Shown here: positions 34,489-44,920 of the stretch, one piece after another
How the letters are laid out: every line of letters begins with the position of its first letter
How positions within the stretch are numbered: position 1 is the stretch's first letter
NCBI GenBank assembly: GCA_022497155.1
Contig: MU385714.1
Span: 1-64,000, forward strand
Direction: 5' to 3'
Origin: Whalleya microplaca
Taxonomy: Eukaryota; Ascomycota; Sordariomycetes; Xylariales; Xylariaceae
Length of the DNA: 64,000 nt
The notes under the pieces: generated by a model
Told to the model about the DNA's origin: nothing
What the model saw: the letters and a program-made list of their open reading frames with translations, nothing else
Databases searched by the model: none
Translations under genes and position numbers: made by a program

Positions 34489-35532
34489 TGGAATTTTGAA
34501 GTCTTTGGGGTTGGCGCTGGATTTTGGATATACCACTTTTGTCACTTTCTGGTTTGGGCTGGGAAAGATAGCGTGGGCGTTTGGCAATTGTACGTTTGGA
34601 TCATCACGGTTTCCTGCCTGCTTGTAAGATACTGGATTTGATCTGTTCTGTGAGAACTTTATTAACGTCTGATCCTATCTGTTGTTCATACTAAGGTTAA
34701 GCAAATGATGCCCTTCCGAGGGTTTGGAAAGAACTAAAGGCATAGACAGTCTGGCCGTTTCTACACAAGCCAAGCAGTGATATAAGAGTGATAACGAGTT
34801 CAGTATCGTTAGCACGGTGATTGTGCGAATTGAACAAGTCGACAACTACATTTCTCCCTGCCTACCTGCTTACATATATGTACAAGTTCCAAGGTTGTGT
34901 AAGTCGGTGGCTTGTCAGGTACGGGTCAGGCTCAACCCCTGCTCACAAACCCGTTTATAAAGACGAATTGGGCAGGTGGGGAACTACTTAGGTACCTTGT
35001 GATTTATGTTCCGTTGTAAAAGTGGAACTGGGTGAATGCACCGTGAGAGCCTGCCCTTTGCCAGCTGCCATGCAGGTGCGATAAGGGTCGACTATAGATA
35101 GACCGGTTGCCGGATAGGCCTGCAGTTGCACAGTTGGCTGTGTAAGTGTAAGTCGAATCAGCTTGCAACCATTCTATTGTTCTTCATCATACCTTGTACA
35201 CCTCACAATGGCCCAACACACTCCTATTGTGGTCTTGTGGTAGCCTTCCTCCTCCCACAGAATTGAACTCTGTTCTATTTTCACGTCCCTTTTTCTTGTT
35301 CTTTTTCTTCCTCTCTAACTTCGTCCGATTATTCCTCCAGCATAGGTAGTCCGCCAGAATCAAATCTTGAGGCTTCCTACTGACGTCGGCAATCGCCCTT
35401 CCCTCTTCCAAAATTCTCAGCCGATTACACATTCCGACCTTCTTTCCTCCCCCACAGCTTTGTCCTTGTCAAAATATTAACATTGGACCCTTAAAGCTCT
35501 TCTCGTACTTTTTTCGCCTTCAATTATTCAGT
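34489..35532. other. Promoter-side DNA of the Sds3-family gene
   Basis: No coding frame is seen. The last 250 bases are pyrimidine-rich (TTCTTGTTCTTTTTCTTCC at about 35293), as in many fungal promoters, and lead to the ATG at 35533. Confidence 0.5.
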
Positions 35533-37228
35533 ATGGCGGCTGCCGAGTCTGCGCAGTCGTCAACTTTGGCGGCCACTATGAACAAAGCTGGCCGCCAGTC
35601 TCCTCCACCTCCCTCCAAGCGTGACAAGAAACGACAGATCTTGAGCGAGCGCTTAGCTTCGCTGGCCGACCAGTTCAGCCGCGATAAGGACAAGCACTAC
35701 CGAGACGAGCTTCACAAGATCCAGGTCGACGTTAATCTTGTTGGCCGAGTCGATCCTTACGCCGACCGTCCGCTAGACGAGATCCACCGCGAATACCGAG
35801 AGCTGTCGCAAGCCACGAACAACGGCAACAACAATGGTAATCGCAGCTTGCTTGAGATGGCTGGCCCTACATTCTCAGAGTGGGTTCACCAGGTAGAGGA
35901 TATGGTTGAGAATCGTGACTTCGAGATGACCACCCAAAAGGTACTTCCCTCTTCCCTTCTTTCCAATAGTAGATTACATGTCAACTCACACCTTTTAGCA
36001 CGAATACGAGAGAAAGATCAAGGAATACCAGAATACACACGCATACAGGATCGAAGTAGCCAAGCGAGAACACCGAGCGCTGTCGGGTACCCTAAGAGAC
36101 CGCCTGATCAACACGATCACTTCCAAGAAGTACCGCTTGAGTAAGGAAAAAGAGGCACTCGAGATCGCCGACAGTTCTGCCCTCCTCCTACACCCGAATC
36201 AATTCAGCCTGACGAACCCATCAAGCCCTGGTGGCACACACGGAAAACGAAACACCAGATTGCGCAGAGAAATGGAGGAGTTGCCGGGCTTTTCGGAGAA
36301 TAAGAAGCGAAAGCGCAACGCCGCAGATGACGATGGCTCACCTGCACCAATGCGCAGAGCTTTCGATACATCCAACACCACACCTCTCTGGCAAAGTGAT
36401 AGAATCCGAGGCATGAGGAAGGAGTCGGGTCCGGTCTACAGCATAGACAAGCTGTTCACTGATAAGGAGCTCTCCATGACGTACAATACGGCAGCCCTGG
36501 CGGCCCACAAGCATCTCTTGACACGTCGCGATGCGAACGGTAACGTTCTTCCTTCGCCTGATGAGAGCGAAGCTGGCAATGGAGACGTCAATGACGAGGA
36601 AGAGGATCCGTCTGCAGCTACTATGGAGCGACAACCTTCTCATAGCATGCGAAGCACTCGAGGAGGTGGTCAGAGTCACCAGAACTTCTACGACGACAAG
36701 GTGCTAGGAATTGAAGGGCTGGCTAACTTCGAGATACCGGGCAATCTTGATAGAATGGCTGCGCAAGAGCCCAAACTCCCACCCTTGATCCACTCGCAAT
36801 ACTCGAAGGCCTACGTTAAGTCCGAGTCTAACACACCTACCAGCCTATCCGTCGATGATACGAACCAGGATCTTGCAGTCATGAGCCTGTACAGAAGCTA
36901 CCAGGCGCGGAATGGAGTCGGATCGAACCTTGACGTTAACAACGGTGGTCGAAGACTCCTCGAAGCCATGGCGCCGCCTTTGCGTAAGAACAAATACGTC
37001 GCCTACATCCAGGGCTCGCGACCTTCGGCCGACATACTGTCGGAATCTTTGGGCATCCCTAACAGCGATGCCAGAGATGAGCCCGCAGCTGCCGTGCCGG
37101 GAAATCTTACGCCGACCCCTGGAGGAGCTAACGCCTCTCCGGCGGGGGTGCCGATGAGCAGACAGAGCAGCCTGGGTGGTGCTGCGATGAGTCGATCGGG
37201 GAGCGCGAGAGGTAAGCGGAAACAGTGA
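35533..37228 (+). CDS. Sds3/Dep1-family subunit of an Rpd3-type histone deacetylase complex
   Basis: Two exons (35533-35940 and 35999-37228; 58 nt intron with donor GTACTT and acceptor TTTTAG) encode 545 residues. Residues of about 28-80 carry the Sds3-like signature: RLASLADQFSRDKDKHYRDE, then LHKIQVDVNLVGRVDPYADR. After the junction the family helix continues (HEYERKIKEYQNTHAYRIEV, then REHRALSGTLRDRLINTI, then SKKYRLSKEKEALE). A basic stretch (KKRKRNA) and a long Ser/Pro/Gly-rich tail follow. In yeasts these proteins hold Sin3 and the deacetylase together in the large Rpd3L co-repressor complex, so a nuclear transcriptional role is expected. The intron splits the conserved domain, and both halves are needed to recognise it. 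Confidence 0.85.
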
Positions 37229-37533
37229 GCTGGAAGCGATACGTTTGACGAACCAGGGCGGGAGTTTTGCGAAGGGAAGGACGAGTAACAAACTGCATTA
37301 TGGTCCATATATTGATGCTGCCATGTGGCAGCTTTAGCAAATGACCAAGGTACACATTAGATCGGGCGTTAGGAGTCATTAGATCGGTACTTTGACGATA
37401 TGTCACCCTCAAGGTTACGATAGCACACTCAATACCAATCATGCCAATGCCTCTACTATTGCTATGCAAAATGTGACATAGAACTCAGTTTATTTTTTTA
37501 TGTACACGGCCCCCGTCTTTCCTTCTATCACCG
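37229..37533. other. Convergent 3' region (305 bp)
   Basis: The Sds3-family gene (plus) and the AsaB-like gene (minus) end toward each other. AT-richer DNA, no gene seen. Confidence 0.5.
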
Positions 37534-38388
37534 TCACGGGCCGAACACCAAGCACCGTACCTCAATGCTCTCCCTCCCCTCGGCATCCGGCCTCGTCCGC
37601 GGGTCCTCGAACGCCGAATGCGGCACGCGGCCCCCCTTCACCCCGGACCCCTCCCGCACCCCCTCGCTGTCGAAGCACTCGAGCAGCAGGCGCTCGTCGC
37701 CCGTCATGCCGCTGCAGTAGTACCACCTCTGCGCGGGGTTATGCGCGATGGCGGCCGTCTGGCCCACGTAGCCCGAGGGGTACCGGTGCTCGACGGGGAT
37801 GACGTCTTTATCCTCGAGCGACGCGCTCGAGGCGAAGGCGAGCGGCTGCGCCTCCACCGGCCCGGGGTTGAGCGACCGCCACACGTTCACGATGCGGTAC
37901 CGGCGCTGCAGGAGCGTGGAGGCGGAGGAGGGGAGATGGCGGTGCACGCGCTGCAAGGTCGAGGCGGCGGTCTGGTCGATGTGCGCGGACAGCACCGCCT
38001 TGCGCGGGGAGCTGGGGGAGGCGCGCCGGATCGTGTGGTCGAAGATGTAGACGCGGGTTGCGCCGGGGATGTGTGAGAGCAGGAGGGCTTCCACTTCGGG
38101 GTAGTAGTGAGCGGCGATGGAGGCGTCGTCTGCGAAGGACTTCTCGGAGGAGGCGGGGACGTCGCGGATGAGCTGGAAGGCGTCCTTGTCGAGCGTGAAC
38201 TCGGACTCCCGCCCCCGGATGTCCTCGATTGGGACTGGTTGGGGGTTCGTTTCTACGTTCCGCTGGGGTGAGTTGGGAGGGGGGGTTTCCACGTAGTTGA
38301 AGGCTGTTATGCCGGCCGCGGGCGGGTGGGAGAAGTTTAGGGTCGCGGTTACGGGACCGTGGGGGATGGGGGAGGTGGAGATGGCCAT
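37534..38388 (-). CDS. AsaB/CmcJ-like putative hydroxylase/desaturase
   Basis: Single minus-strand exon of 284 residues, the standard length for this fungal family. Diagnostic blocks are present in order: ATLNFSHPPAAG with FNYVETPP near the start; FQLIRDVPASSEKSF; a helix-strand block ending RVYIFDHTIRR; SAHIDQTAAS; YRIVNVWRSLNPGPVEAQPL; AHNPAQRWYYCSGMTGDERL; and the ending ESIEVRCLVF. The family includes the cephamycin 7-alpha-methoxylation component CmcJ and AsaB of aspergillic acid-type clusters, and is often labelled GA4-desaturase-like. The true chemistry is poorly known. No secondary-metabolite backbone gene lies nearby, so it is not part of an obvious cluster here. It is divergent from the AT-hook gene. 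GC content is notably high (long GC-rich third positions). Confidence 0.85.
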   Translation of the reverse strand: MAISTSPIPHGPVTATLNFSHPPAAGITAFNYVETPPPNSPQRNVETNPQPVPIEDIRGRESEFTLDKDAFQLIRDVPASSEKSFADDASIAAHYYPEVEALLLSHIPGATRVYIFDHTIRRASPSSPRKAVLSAHIDQTAASTLQRVHRHLPSSASTLLQRRYRIVNVWRSLNPGPVEAQPLAFASSASLEDKDVIPVEHRYPSGYVGQTAAIAHNPAQRWYYCSGMTGDERLLLECFDSEGVREGSGVKGGRVPHSAFEDPRTRPDAEGRESIEVRCLVFGP

Positions 38389-39380
38389 GTTGAGGAGGTG
38401 GGTTAGGGTGAGCTACTATAGTATATTGGATATTAAGACTTCTATAAGGGAAGACGTAGGCTTCCTAGGAGCTATATAAGAGATCCTGGATAGGGATGTA
38501 GTGTATCACAGACAGCATCCACTTCGACATCAAGCTTCACTTATATATATATATGTAGATATCAGACGTCTTCATATTAAGTTTGGATCTACCTACGTAT
38601 TTCAAAGCAAGCGTCATGAGGAGAAACCTTACTCTCCGATTGGAGAAGCAGACAATCACGCCATCCACGCCGAAGGAGTGAGTAGAAGGATGACAAATGG
38701 CAAATGGGATGTTCGGTCTGCAGAAGACTAATCGGCTTACCATATTGTCGTATATGTAATAGAACCCTTACTCATATATCGGAGATAGATCATCGGGCTT
38801 CTGATGGATGGATGTATGCAGCAGGCTATAGGCTGCCGATATGTTTAGTGAACATGATATGATTCGTGTACCTATATATAAGTGTAAGTGTATGTAGCAC
38901 TGATACTATTCCCGGATTACAATCTTTTATATGGTGCATTCTTAGCTAATCATGGCGGTTTGCGGGGAAATATTTAGCCCCATTCATTGGTCGCCTCGGC
39001 CACTGTCTTAAACAATTGACCTATGTACCTACTGTAGGCAGCTGCCAAGGCGGCCAGGGCTGCCAGGGTGGCTGAAGACTTCGAGAGTGCCCCCACTAAC
39101 ACCCCTACAGTTTAGGTATATGTGCCCTGACAGGGCAGGTGTACGTGGGCCAATGGAATCGCGTTGCAACGGCTTTCAACCTACCAAAGTAAACAAACTG
39201 CTTTTTTGGTCTCTGGCGGTGGCCCAAGCATCCGTCTTCACATCCCTCGGCCAGCCCACGTAACGGCACCCTACGTAACATCCGGACCGGAAGACCAATA
39301 TCAAAGTTAAATGCGCATGCCACTAGTTGCTCCTCTATACTCCAAGCATCGATCCAGCCGCCGGCTTGCGACGCGACACC
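38389..39380. other. Divergent intergenic region (about 1 kb)
   Basis: It separates the starts of the AsaB-like gene and the AT-hook gene. It is AT-rich with short (TA)n runs (about 38540 and 38871). The frame of the AT-hook gene is open from 39327, but the first ATG is at 39381. No RNA gene is seen. Confidence 0.5.
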
Positions 39381-42300
39381 ATGGCCGACCCGGATCCATC
39401 ATCATCTCCTGATCCGCTGGTCGACGAGGTCCCGAGCTCTGTGCGAACATTCACGCGCCACATGGCTAAGAACCGGTCGCACCTCGATCTTTCGGCCTAT
39501 TCCATACCGCACAGCAACACGTCGCGGAATAGCTCGCCCTCGAAACAGTCTCCCAGGAAGCAAACCTTCGAACTCGATGTCGGCGATGAACGCTCACCGC
39601 AGAGGATCCTCGTAACCGTTGAGGCGGAAGAGGCCATGAAGCGGGGCATCAATCGCAGACTGTTTCCCTCGTCATCCCCAGTCCGCAATGCGCGCGCCAA
39701 GGGGGCGACTACGACGACCACGGTGCCCCTGAACGATGGGCTCGAAGGCGATACGCCGCGGAAACGGGGCAGGCCGAGGCGCACTAGTAATGGCACTCCC
39801 ATGCCGCCGAGGGGGAAGAAAAGGGCCGGGACCCCTATACAGAAGTCGGCTAGACGGACGCGACAAAAGGGGGACCAGGGTTCCGAGGCTAGCATGTTGA
39901 GTGACGCGCCAATGAGAACAGAGGAGGACTCGGCCAAGCCAAAATCGAGGAGAAAGGCTGGGAATACACCCAAGCCGACCTCTACAACGTCGGCGGTTCC
40001 GTCATCTCAGTTATCAGGCAAAACAACTGGAAGAAAACGTGGGCGGCCGCGGAAAGCGCTGATGCCGGAAGAGGTCGCTGCTGTACTAACAGAGACGGGC
40101 ACGAGATCGGGCGACAGCATGCTGAACACGGAAATCAGCCATCCAGAAGATGAAATATCGGGAAACTTGCCTTCTCTGTCGAATGTGTCCTCGGGGGTGG
40201 CAAGGAATCAAGGATATCAAGGACACATAGGGAGTAATGATGGAGTGCCCACTAGCGATGTTCCACCAAACAGCACACCGACCCCAGCGCATAGGCACAT
40301 ACCGCATGAACTGGAGAGCTCACCGCTCAACTCTGGTTTACCGACGGCATCGCATCACGAAGAACAATCAGACGGGGCTGATTATGGCATGAGTGATGGC
40401 TTTCCAGCAATGGAGGAACGTCACAGTGACGTCGAATCGGACGTAGGAGACAACGGTGGAATGACCCATGATGGCCAGTATACGCTGGCACACGCCTCCG
40501 ATTTCAGCATGATCGCCGTGGAGTCTCTTCCCTCTTTCCAAGCCTCTTTCCAAGCAAGCGTCAATCAAGTCCCCTCCGACCATCAGGAGGAGTTGGGAGA
40601 TGAAACGAATCTAATAATAAATCAAACCCTAGAATCGCTACGGCGAAGTACACAATCAGACACAGCTCGTCAGTCGCCATCTCATCTAGATGTGGACAGA
40701 TCGACAACAAGGAGCAGTCGGCTTGATGCACCAGATGGCTTGAGAGGAGAAACCGGTGACAATAGCCGGTTGTTGCTATCGAGAAGCCCAAGAAGACCTA
40801 AGCCACTCCCACTAAATCGCAAAGTATTTGCTGGCAAAGCGCCCCATGGAGACGATTTGTTTTCAAGCATCCCGGATAGCGTACTCCGAGCAGCTACTCC
40901 CGGCCGTCTACCTATGAATCCTACTATTTCGGTTGAACAGCGCGAGAGCACCGTGTACGATGACTCGTTTTCAGAAATACCCGAAGAACTCCTCGAAGCT
41001 GTTACTCCAGGACGAGCACCACGCACGATAAATCCTGCAGATGAGATTGCCACTGGAGATTCAGCCTTGCGTAATCATATCAATTCTGCAAATAGGGGCG
41101 TGGCTTCTCAGCTCTCATCGAGTAGGTTGCCAACTCCAGATGATACCTCGTCTTCAAATGCTGGTTCTAAGAGAGCTCATGAGGATGAAATAGCTACATC
41201 CAATGAGGCCCAAGACGTTGCCGCTCCCTTCCCGCACTCAGATGTTCGATCCTCACCGCCTATTATTAACCGACCCCAAGATGTTGGGTTCGGTTTATCT
41301 CAGTTGAATCAGGATGTTGACGGTACACCAGAAGTGCAGCAATCGTCTCCTCAACTACCACCTTCTGCCAAAGCGAACTCAGAACGGTCCAAATCATTAG
41401 AGCCTCCCCTTCCTAAGATCAGGCCGTCACTCTCACCTATTGTACGAGTTGGACGGACTCTTCAAAATGTCATGTCGGATAGACCATCACCAGAACGTGA
41501 AGGCAGCCTCGGAAGCCCGTTCAGGGGATCCGCAGGTAATGAGGCTCCGCGACCAGTTTCTTCAGGCCACTCTCAACAATCGTCCGTCGCGAGGTCACCA
41601 ATTCAATCCAACTACAACATGGCTCAGCATAACCATCAATCTTTACTCAACCCTATCACTGCGCTTACTCAGAGCACGAGGTCAAGCTTTTCCCGGAGCC
41701 AGGATGCAATGGAAAATACCGTGAGCGGTAACGCTCGGCAGCCTTTTGCTCATGGTATACACGACCATTCTCAAGCTGAGTCATCAGGGGGGCCAGCGTC
41801 TACCGCTAATAACAGAGCTCTACGACCTAGAAATACGGCGAATCCGTTGTCAGGACCAAGTTCTATTAGAGTAGCTCCACCAAGCGATGACGAGATGAGC
41901 TGGGCAGAATTCGGCGGTGATCGTCGACAAGGAACAACCAGGGAATCAAATTCGCAGCAAGTACGTGCTCGAAGCTCAAGTATAGATGGCACTCGTGGCT
42001 CGGATGGAAGCCAGGCAGTGTCTCCAGTTGAAACCGGTATCCAGCGTGAGATTGCAGAGGAACCTGAGGAGAAAATAGAGGAAGATGACAACGGTGAGGT
42101 ATGGGACTATGAGGAGGACGATGGCGATATCTGGGACATAGAGGCATCCCGCCCGAGCCCCGAAAAGGCCGAACCGGCGCAAACCGCGCCGGAGTCTCCT
42201 GTTCCGCCTCCCCGACGAAGCAAGATCCCAAGTCCGTGGAGGAGAACGAGCAGGCGGCTGATCTATCAGGATGAGATCACAAGCCCTTCTCGAATAGAGA

Positions 42301-44084
42301 TCGAGGAGAGCTCTCAGAGCGAACCTGAGGAGTCCTTCTTAGCTCGTTCTATGCAACGCCCATTGAGCTCTCGACAGAGGGCGCAGAAACGGTTGTCTGA
42401 GCCGTTCGAAATTAGGGAGGAATCGATCGTGCCCCTAGAACAAGAAGCTCCAGTGCCTCAGCTAGGAGAGCAGGAAGAACATACAGATGTCGATGAGGAC
42501 GAACCTGTCCTTCCTGAACCACAATCACGGGCGCCTCTACCGAGTATTCAAGAGGAGTCTATGGAACCTGCATACGTTTCCGAGTACTCAATGGTAGCCG
42601 AGGAAAATCCTAAAGAGCCCGCAGAAGTATCCGAGTTTTCGATGGTAGCTCAGCAGATGCAGGATGGCCCGACTACCCAAAAGAAACCAGCGCCAGCAAA
42701 GTCGCGGTTCTTCGGCGGATTCGACATCATGTCTTTCTTCTCATCACCAGCCGCATTACCAAAAAGGGCTCCTGATACAAAAGAAGTAGAAGAACCCCGT
42801 AAAGCTCAGCAGGTTGCTCAACCTGTGTTAGAGCAGCCATTGCAAAAGGAACCCCAACAGTCGCTATGGGCTACCGGGCTATTCCCTTCAATCCCGCAGA
42901 AGGAGTTTCGGCCAAGTCCAGAACGACGGGTTGATTTGTTCTCTCCCGCGCCCGTTTTGCGATCTACGGGCACGATACCAGATACATATGCATCAACGTC
43001 GCCTTCGCCGTCACCTGCTCCGTCGAATTCACCTTCTCCTGCACCCTCGCAGTCCCCTTCGCCTTCAACCCCTGAACAACAGACATTTCAACCCATCGAA
43101 CAAAAGCGGAATTTCACGCCTCGTCCAGGCCAATCAGGCTCGAACCTTTTCGTGCCCGGCCCAAGTGGCTTATCTACCGGCAAGAGCGACACAACCGTCG
43201 GCCTCCTTCAATTGCCAAGCGAAGAGCAAGAATCTTCGATCATGACAGACGGAACTGATTACGAGCGCGTACCACCGAGAGAGAAGCCGTCCCGATGGGA
43301 TAGGAATCTCTCGCCGTCAAAATCTTGCTTCCGCTCTCCGCTGAAACCGACTACTCCCGGACGGGTTGTGGCCTTCACGAACAGCACGTCCTCCCCTCTC
43401 GCACAGGCACAGGCCCGCGCCGAGCAGCGGAATAGCAACAGTAATAACATCCTCTTCCAAGGTCCCCCCCTCCAACCCATCTCCGAGGGCACGGAGAACA
43501 ACCGGTCGACTTCTCCAGCCTCCACCACTAGCGGGGGTAGCAGTAGCAATAGCAGAGCCAGCGCGAACACCGACACCGACACCACCGCGCCCACCGCCCG
43601 CTTCGCAACAACAACCACGAACAACAACAACAACAAGCCCACCCACACCTCCACCGCCACCACCTCCGTGCAACCCCCGCGCGCAGCCTACCCGCTCTCG
43701 CAGACAGAATGGACGAAGGCGCACTGGGTGCGAATGGACGAGATGCTCCAACTCCGCCGCCACTCCCCGCTACAATTCGCGCAGCTGTGTCCCCTGCCGC
43801 CGCGCCACAGGCGCCGCTCCGCCGCCATCCTCGGCAAGGAGGTCACGGCGCAGGGCGAGCGCCTGGTGCTGGAGCCGTGGCACCTCGAGGTCGTCGAGGC
43901 GTTCCGGCTCGAGGTCGGCGGCTGGGATGAAAGAAATCTTGCTAAGCGGTTGTTTGCTTTGCTTGTTGGTGAGGAGAGGAGGCGGAAGGGGAGGGTTGAG
44001 AAGGGTAGGGGGAGGGGGAAGGGGGGAGAAAAGGGGAGGGGGAGGGAGAAGGGGAAGGAGAGGGAGAGGGCTGTTGTTGCTTGA
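39381..44084 (+). CDS. Large AT-hook protein with a conserved C-terminal domain
   Basis: Single exon, 1567 residues from the ATG at 39381 (context CACCATGG). Two AT-hook motifs, RKRGRPRR (about residues 126-133) and RKRGRPRKA (about 217-225), indicate binding in the minor groove of AT-rich DNA. The long middle is Ser/Pro/Glu-rich and disordered, with repeated short motifs such as DDSFSEIPEELLEAVTPGR and DDLFSSIPDSVLRAATPGR (about residues 490-550) and paired YVSEYSMVAEE/EVSEFSMVAQQ units. A compact folded-looking domain sits at about 1437-1535 (TEWTKAHWVRMDEMLQLRR, then LEPWHLEVVEAFRLEVGGWD, then LAKRLFALLVGEERR). The last 35 residues are a Gly/Arg/Lys/Glu run encoded by almost pure purine. 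A chromosome- or chromatin-associated role is likely. The C-terminal domain is not one I can name. Confidence 0.85.
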   Translation: MADPDPSSSPDPLVDEVPSSVRTFTRHMAKNRSHLDLSAYSIPHSNTSRNSSPSKQSPRKQTFELDVGDERSPQRILVTVEAEEAMKRGINRRLFPSSSPVRNARAKGATTTTTVPLNDGLEGDTPRKRGRPRRTSNGTPMPPRGKKRAGTPIQKSARRTRQKGDQGSEASMLSDAPMRTEEDSAKPKSRRKAGNTPKPTSTTSAVPSSQLSGKTTGRKRGRPRKALMPEEVAAVLTETGTRSGDSMLNTEISHPEDEISGNLPSLSNVSSGVARNQGYQGHIGSNDGVPTSDVPPNSTPTPAHRHIPHELESSPLNSGLPTASHHEEQSDGADYGMSDGFPAMEERHSDVESDVGDNGGMTHDGQYTLAHASDFSMIAVESLPSFQASFQASVNQVPSDHQEELGDETNLIINQTLESLRRSTQSDTARQSPSHLDVDRSTTRSSRLDAPDGLRGETGDNSRLLLSRSPRRPKPLPLNRKVFAGKAPHGDDLFSSIPDSVLRAATPGRLPMNPTISVEQRESTVYDDSFSEIPEELLEAVTPGRAPRTINPADEIATGDSALRNHINSANRGVASQLSSSRLPTPDDTSSSNAGSKRAHEDEIATSNEAQDVAAPFPHSDVRSSPPIINRPQDVGFGLSQLNQDVDGTPEVQQSSPQLPPSAKANSERSKSLEPPLPKIRPSLSPIVRVGRTLQNVMSDRPSPEREGSLGSPFRGSAGNEAPRPVSSGHSQQSSVARSPIQSNYNMAQHNHQSLLNPITALTQSTRSSFSRSQDAMENTVSGNARQPFAHGIHDHSQAESSGGPASTANNRALRPRNTANPLSGPSSIRVAPPSDDEMSWAEFGGDRRQGTTRESNSQQVRARSSSIDGTRGSDGSQAVSPVETGIQREIAEEPEEKIEEDDNGEVWDYEEDDGDIWDIEASRPSPEKAEPAQTAPESPVPPPRRSKIPSPWRRTSRRLIYQDEITSPSRIEIEESSQSEPEESFLARSMQRPLSSRQRAQKRLSEPFEIREESIVPLEQEAPVPQLGEQEEHTDVDEDEPVLPEPQSRAPLPSIQEESMEPAYVSEYSMVAEENPKEPAEVSEFSMVAQQMQDGPTTQKKPAPAKSRFFGGFDIMSFFSSPAALPKRAPDTKEVEEPRKAQQVAQPVLEQPLQKEPQQSLWATGLFPSIPQKEFRPSPERRVDLFSPAPVLRSTGTIPDTYASTSPSPSPAPSNSPSPAPSQSPSPSTPEQQTFQPIEQKRNFTPRPGQSGSNLFVPGPSGLSTGKSDTTVGLLQLPSEEQESSIMTDGTDYERVPPREKPSRWDRNLSPSKSCFRSPLKPTTPGRVVAFTNSTSSPLAQAQARAEQRNSNSNNILFQGPPLQPISEGTENNRSTSPASTTSGGSSSNSRASANTDTDTTAPTARFATTTTNNNNNKPTHTSTATTSVQPPRAAYPLSQTEWTKAHWVRMDEMLQLRRHSPLQFAQLCPLPPRHRRRSAAILGKEVTAQGERLVLEPWHLEVVEAFRLEVGGWDERNLAKRLFALLVGEERRRKGRVEKGRGRGKGGEKGRGREKGKERERAVVA

Positions 44085-44920
44085 GTTGAGCTTGGAAGGG
44101 TGTTTGAATTGGATGGAAAGGGGAAGATGAGATTGAATGGATGGTTCGCTGGAAAATGGAAGCGGGCACAGGGCGGCTATGAATGGATGGTTTTCAAGGA
44201 GCGTTCAATGTTGGGTTTGAACGAATATGGGATATATTCCCTGGATGAGCATCATTGTTGACGCCGCTGCTGTTGTTTTTATGGAAAGACATACAAATGT
44301 GGCATTCATTGTTGGACTACTACTACTACTACCACCACCACTGGTATATATTATATATACACATCGCCAACTCGGCGATCCAAAAAAGCCGCATTGGAAA
44401 AAGGCGTTTAGATACCCATTTCGATTCGTTGTCGTCAGAATAGGGGGGGTGGACAAATTCAATGGGGGAAAAAGGGTTTGCATCATCTATCTTTTTCAAC
44501 CAGAACACAAAAGCTTGTATATCAGGCCAACAAGGGGCGTTTAGGTTGATGGGTGGATGGATGAAAGGAGGGGATGGAATGAGAAAGCTGTTAGCATACT
44601 GTTTATACAAAATTGTCATGCATATACATCCGAGATGAAATGAGTTAAATGACTGGTGTTTTGCGTGCGTATTTGCTGAAGTCGTAATGCCCCCTTTATT
44701 GACGCCGGCTTTCGGCCTACGTGTATGGTAGTCTACCTAGTATTACAACCAACGGCCGCCGCATCCATCCATCCATTCATTTATCGATATTTGTCTGCGT
44801 TGGCCTGCTGACCCGTCTTCCTATTTTCTTCTCTTCTCCTCTTCTATCTATCCTCCTACTAAACATGCCGCCCTAATCATGATCTCCCCGAGACTAGCTT
44901 GTTTGCTTGCCTGGCTTGCC
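44085..44920. other. Convergent 3' region of AT-hook and Rpn6 genes
   Basis: Purine-rich at the left, then mixed sequence with an ACTACTACTACTACTACC trinucleotide run near 44318-44335 and a short TCCATCCATCCATTCATT repeat near 44765-44781. No coding frame is supported. Confidence 0.5.

Noticed and set aside
43366..44130. 254-codon frame overlapping the AT-hook gene
   Set aside because: Shadow frame in GC-rich, low-complexity coding DNA. Arg/Pro/Thr runs mirror the true frame's repeats.
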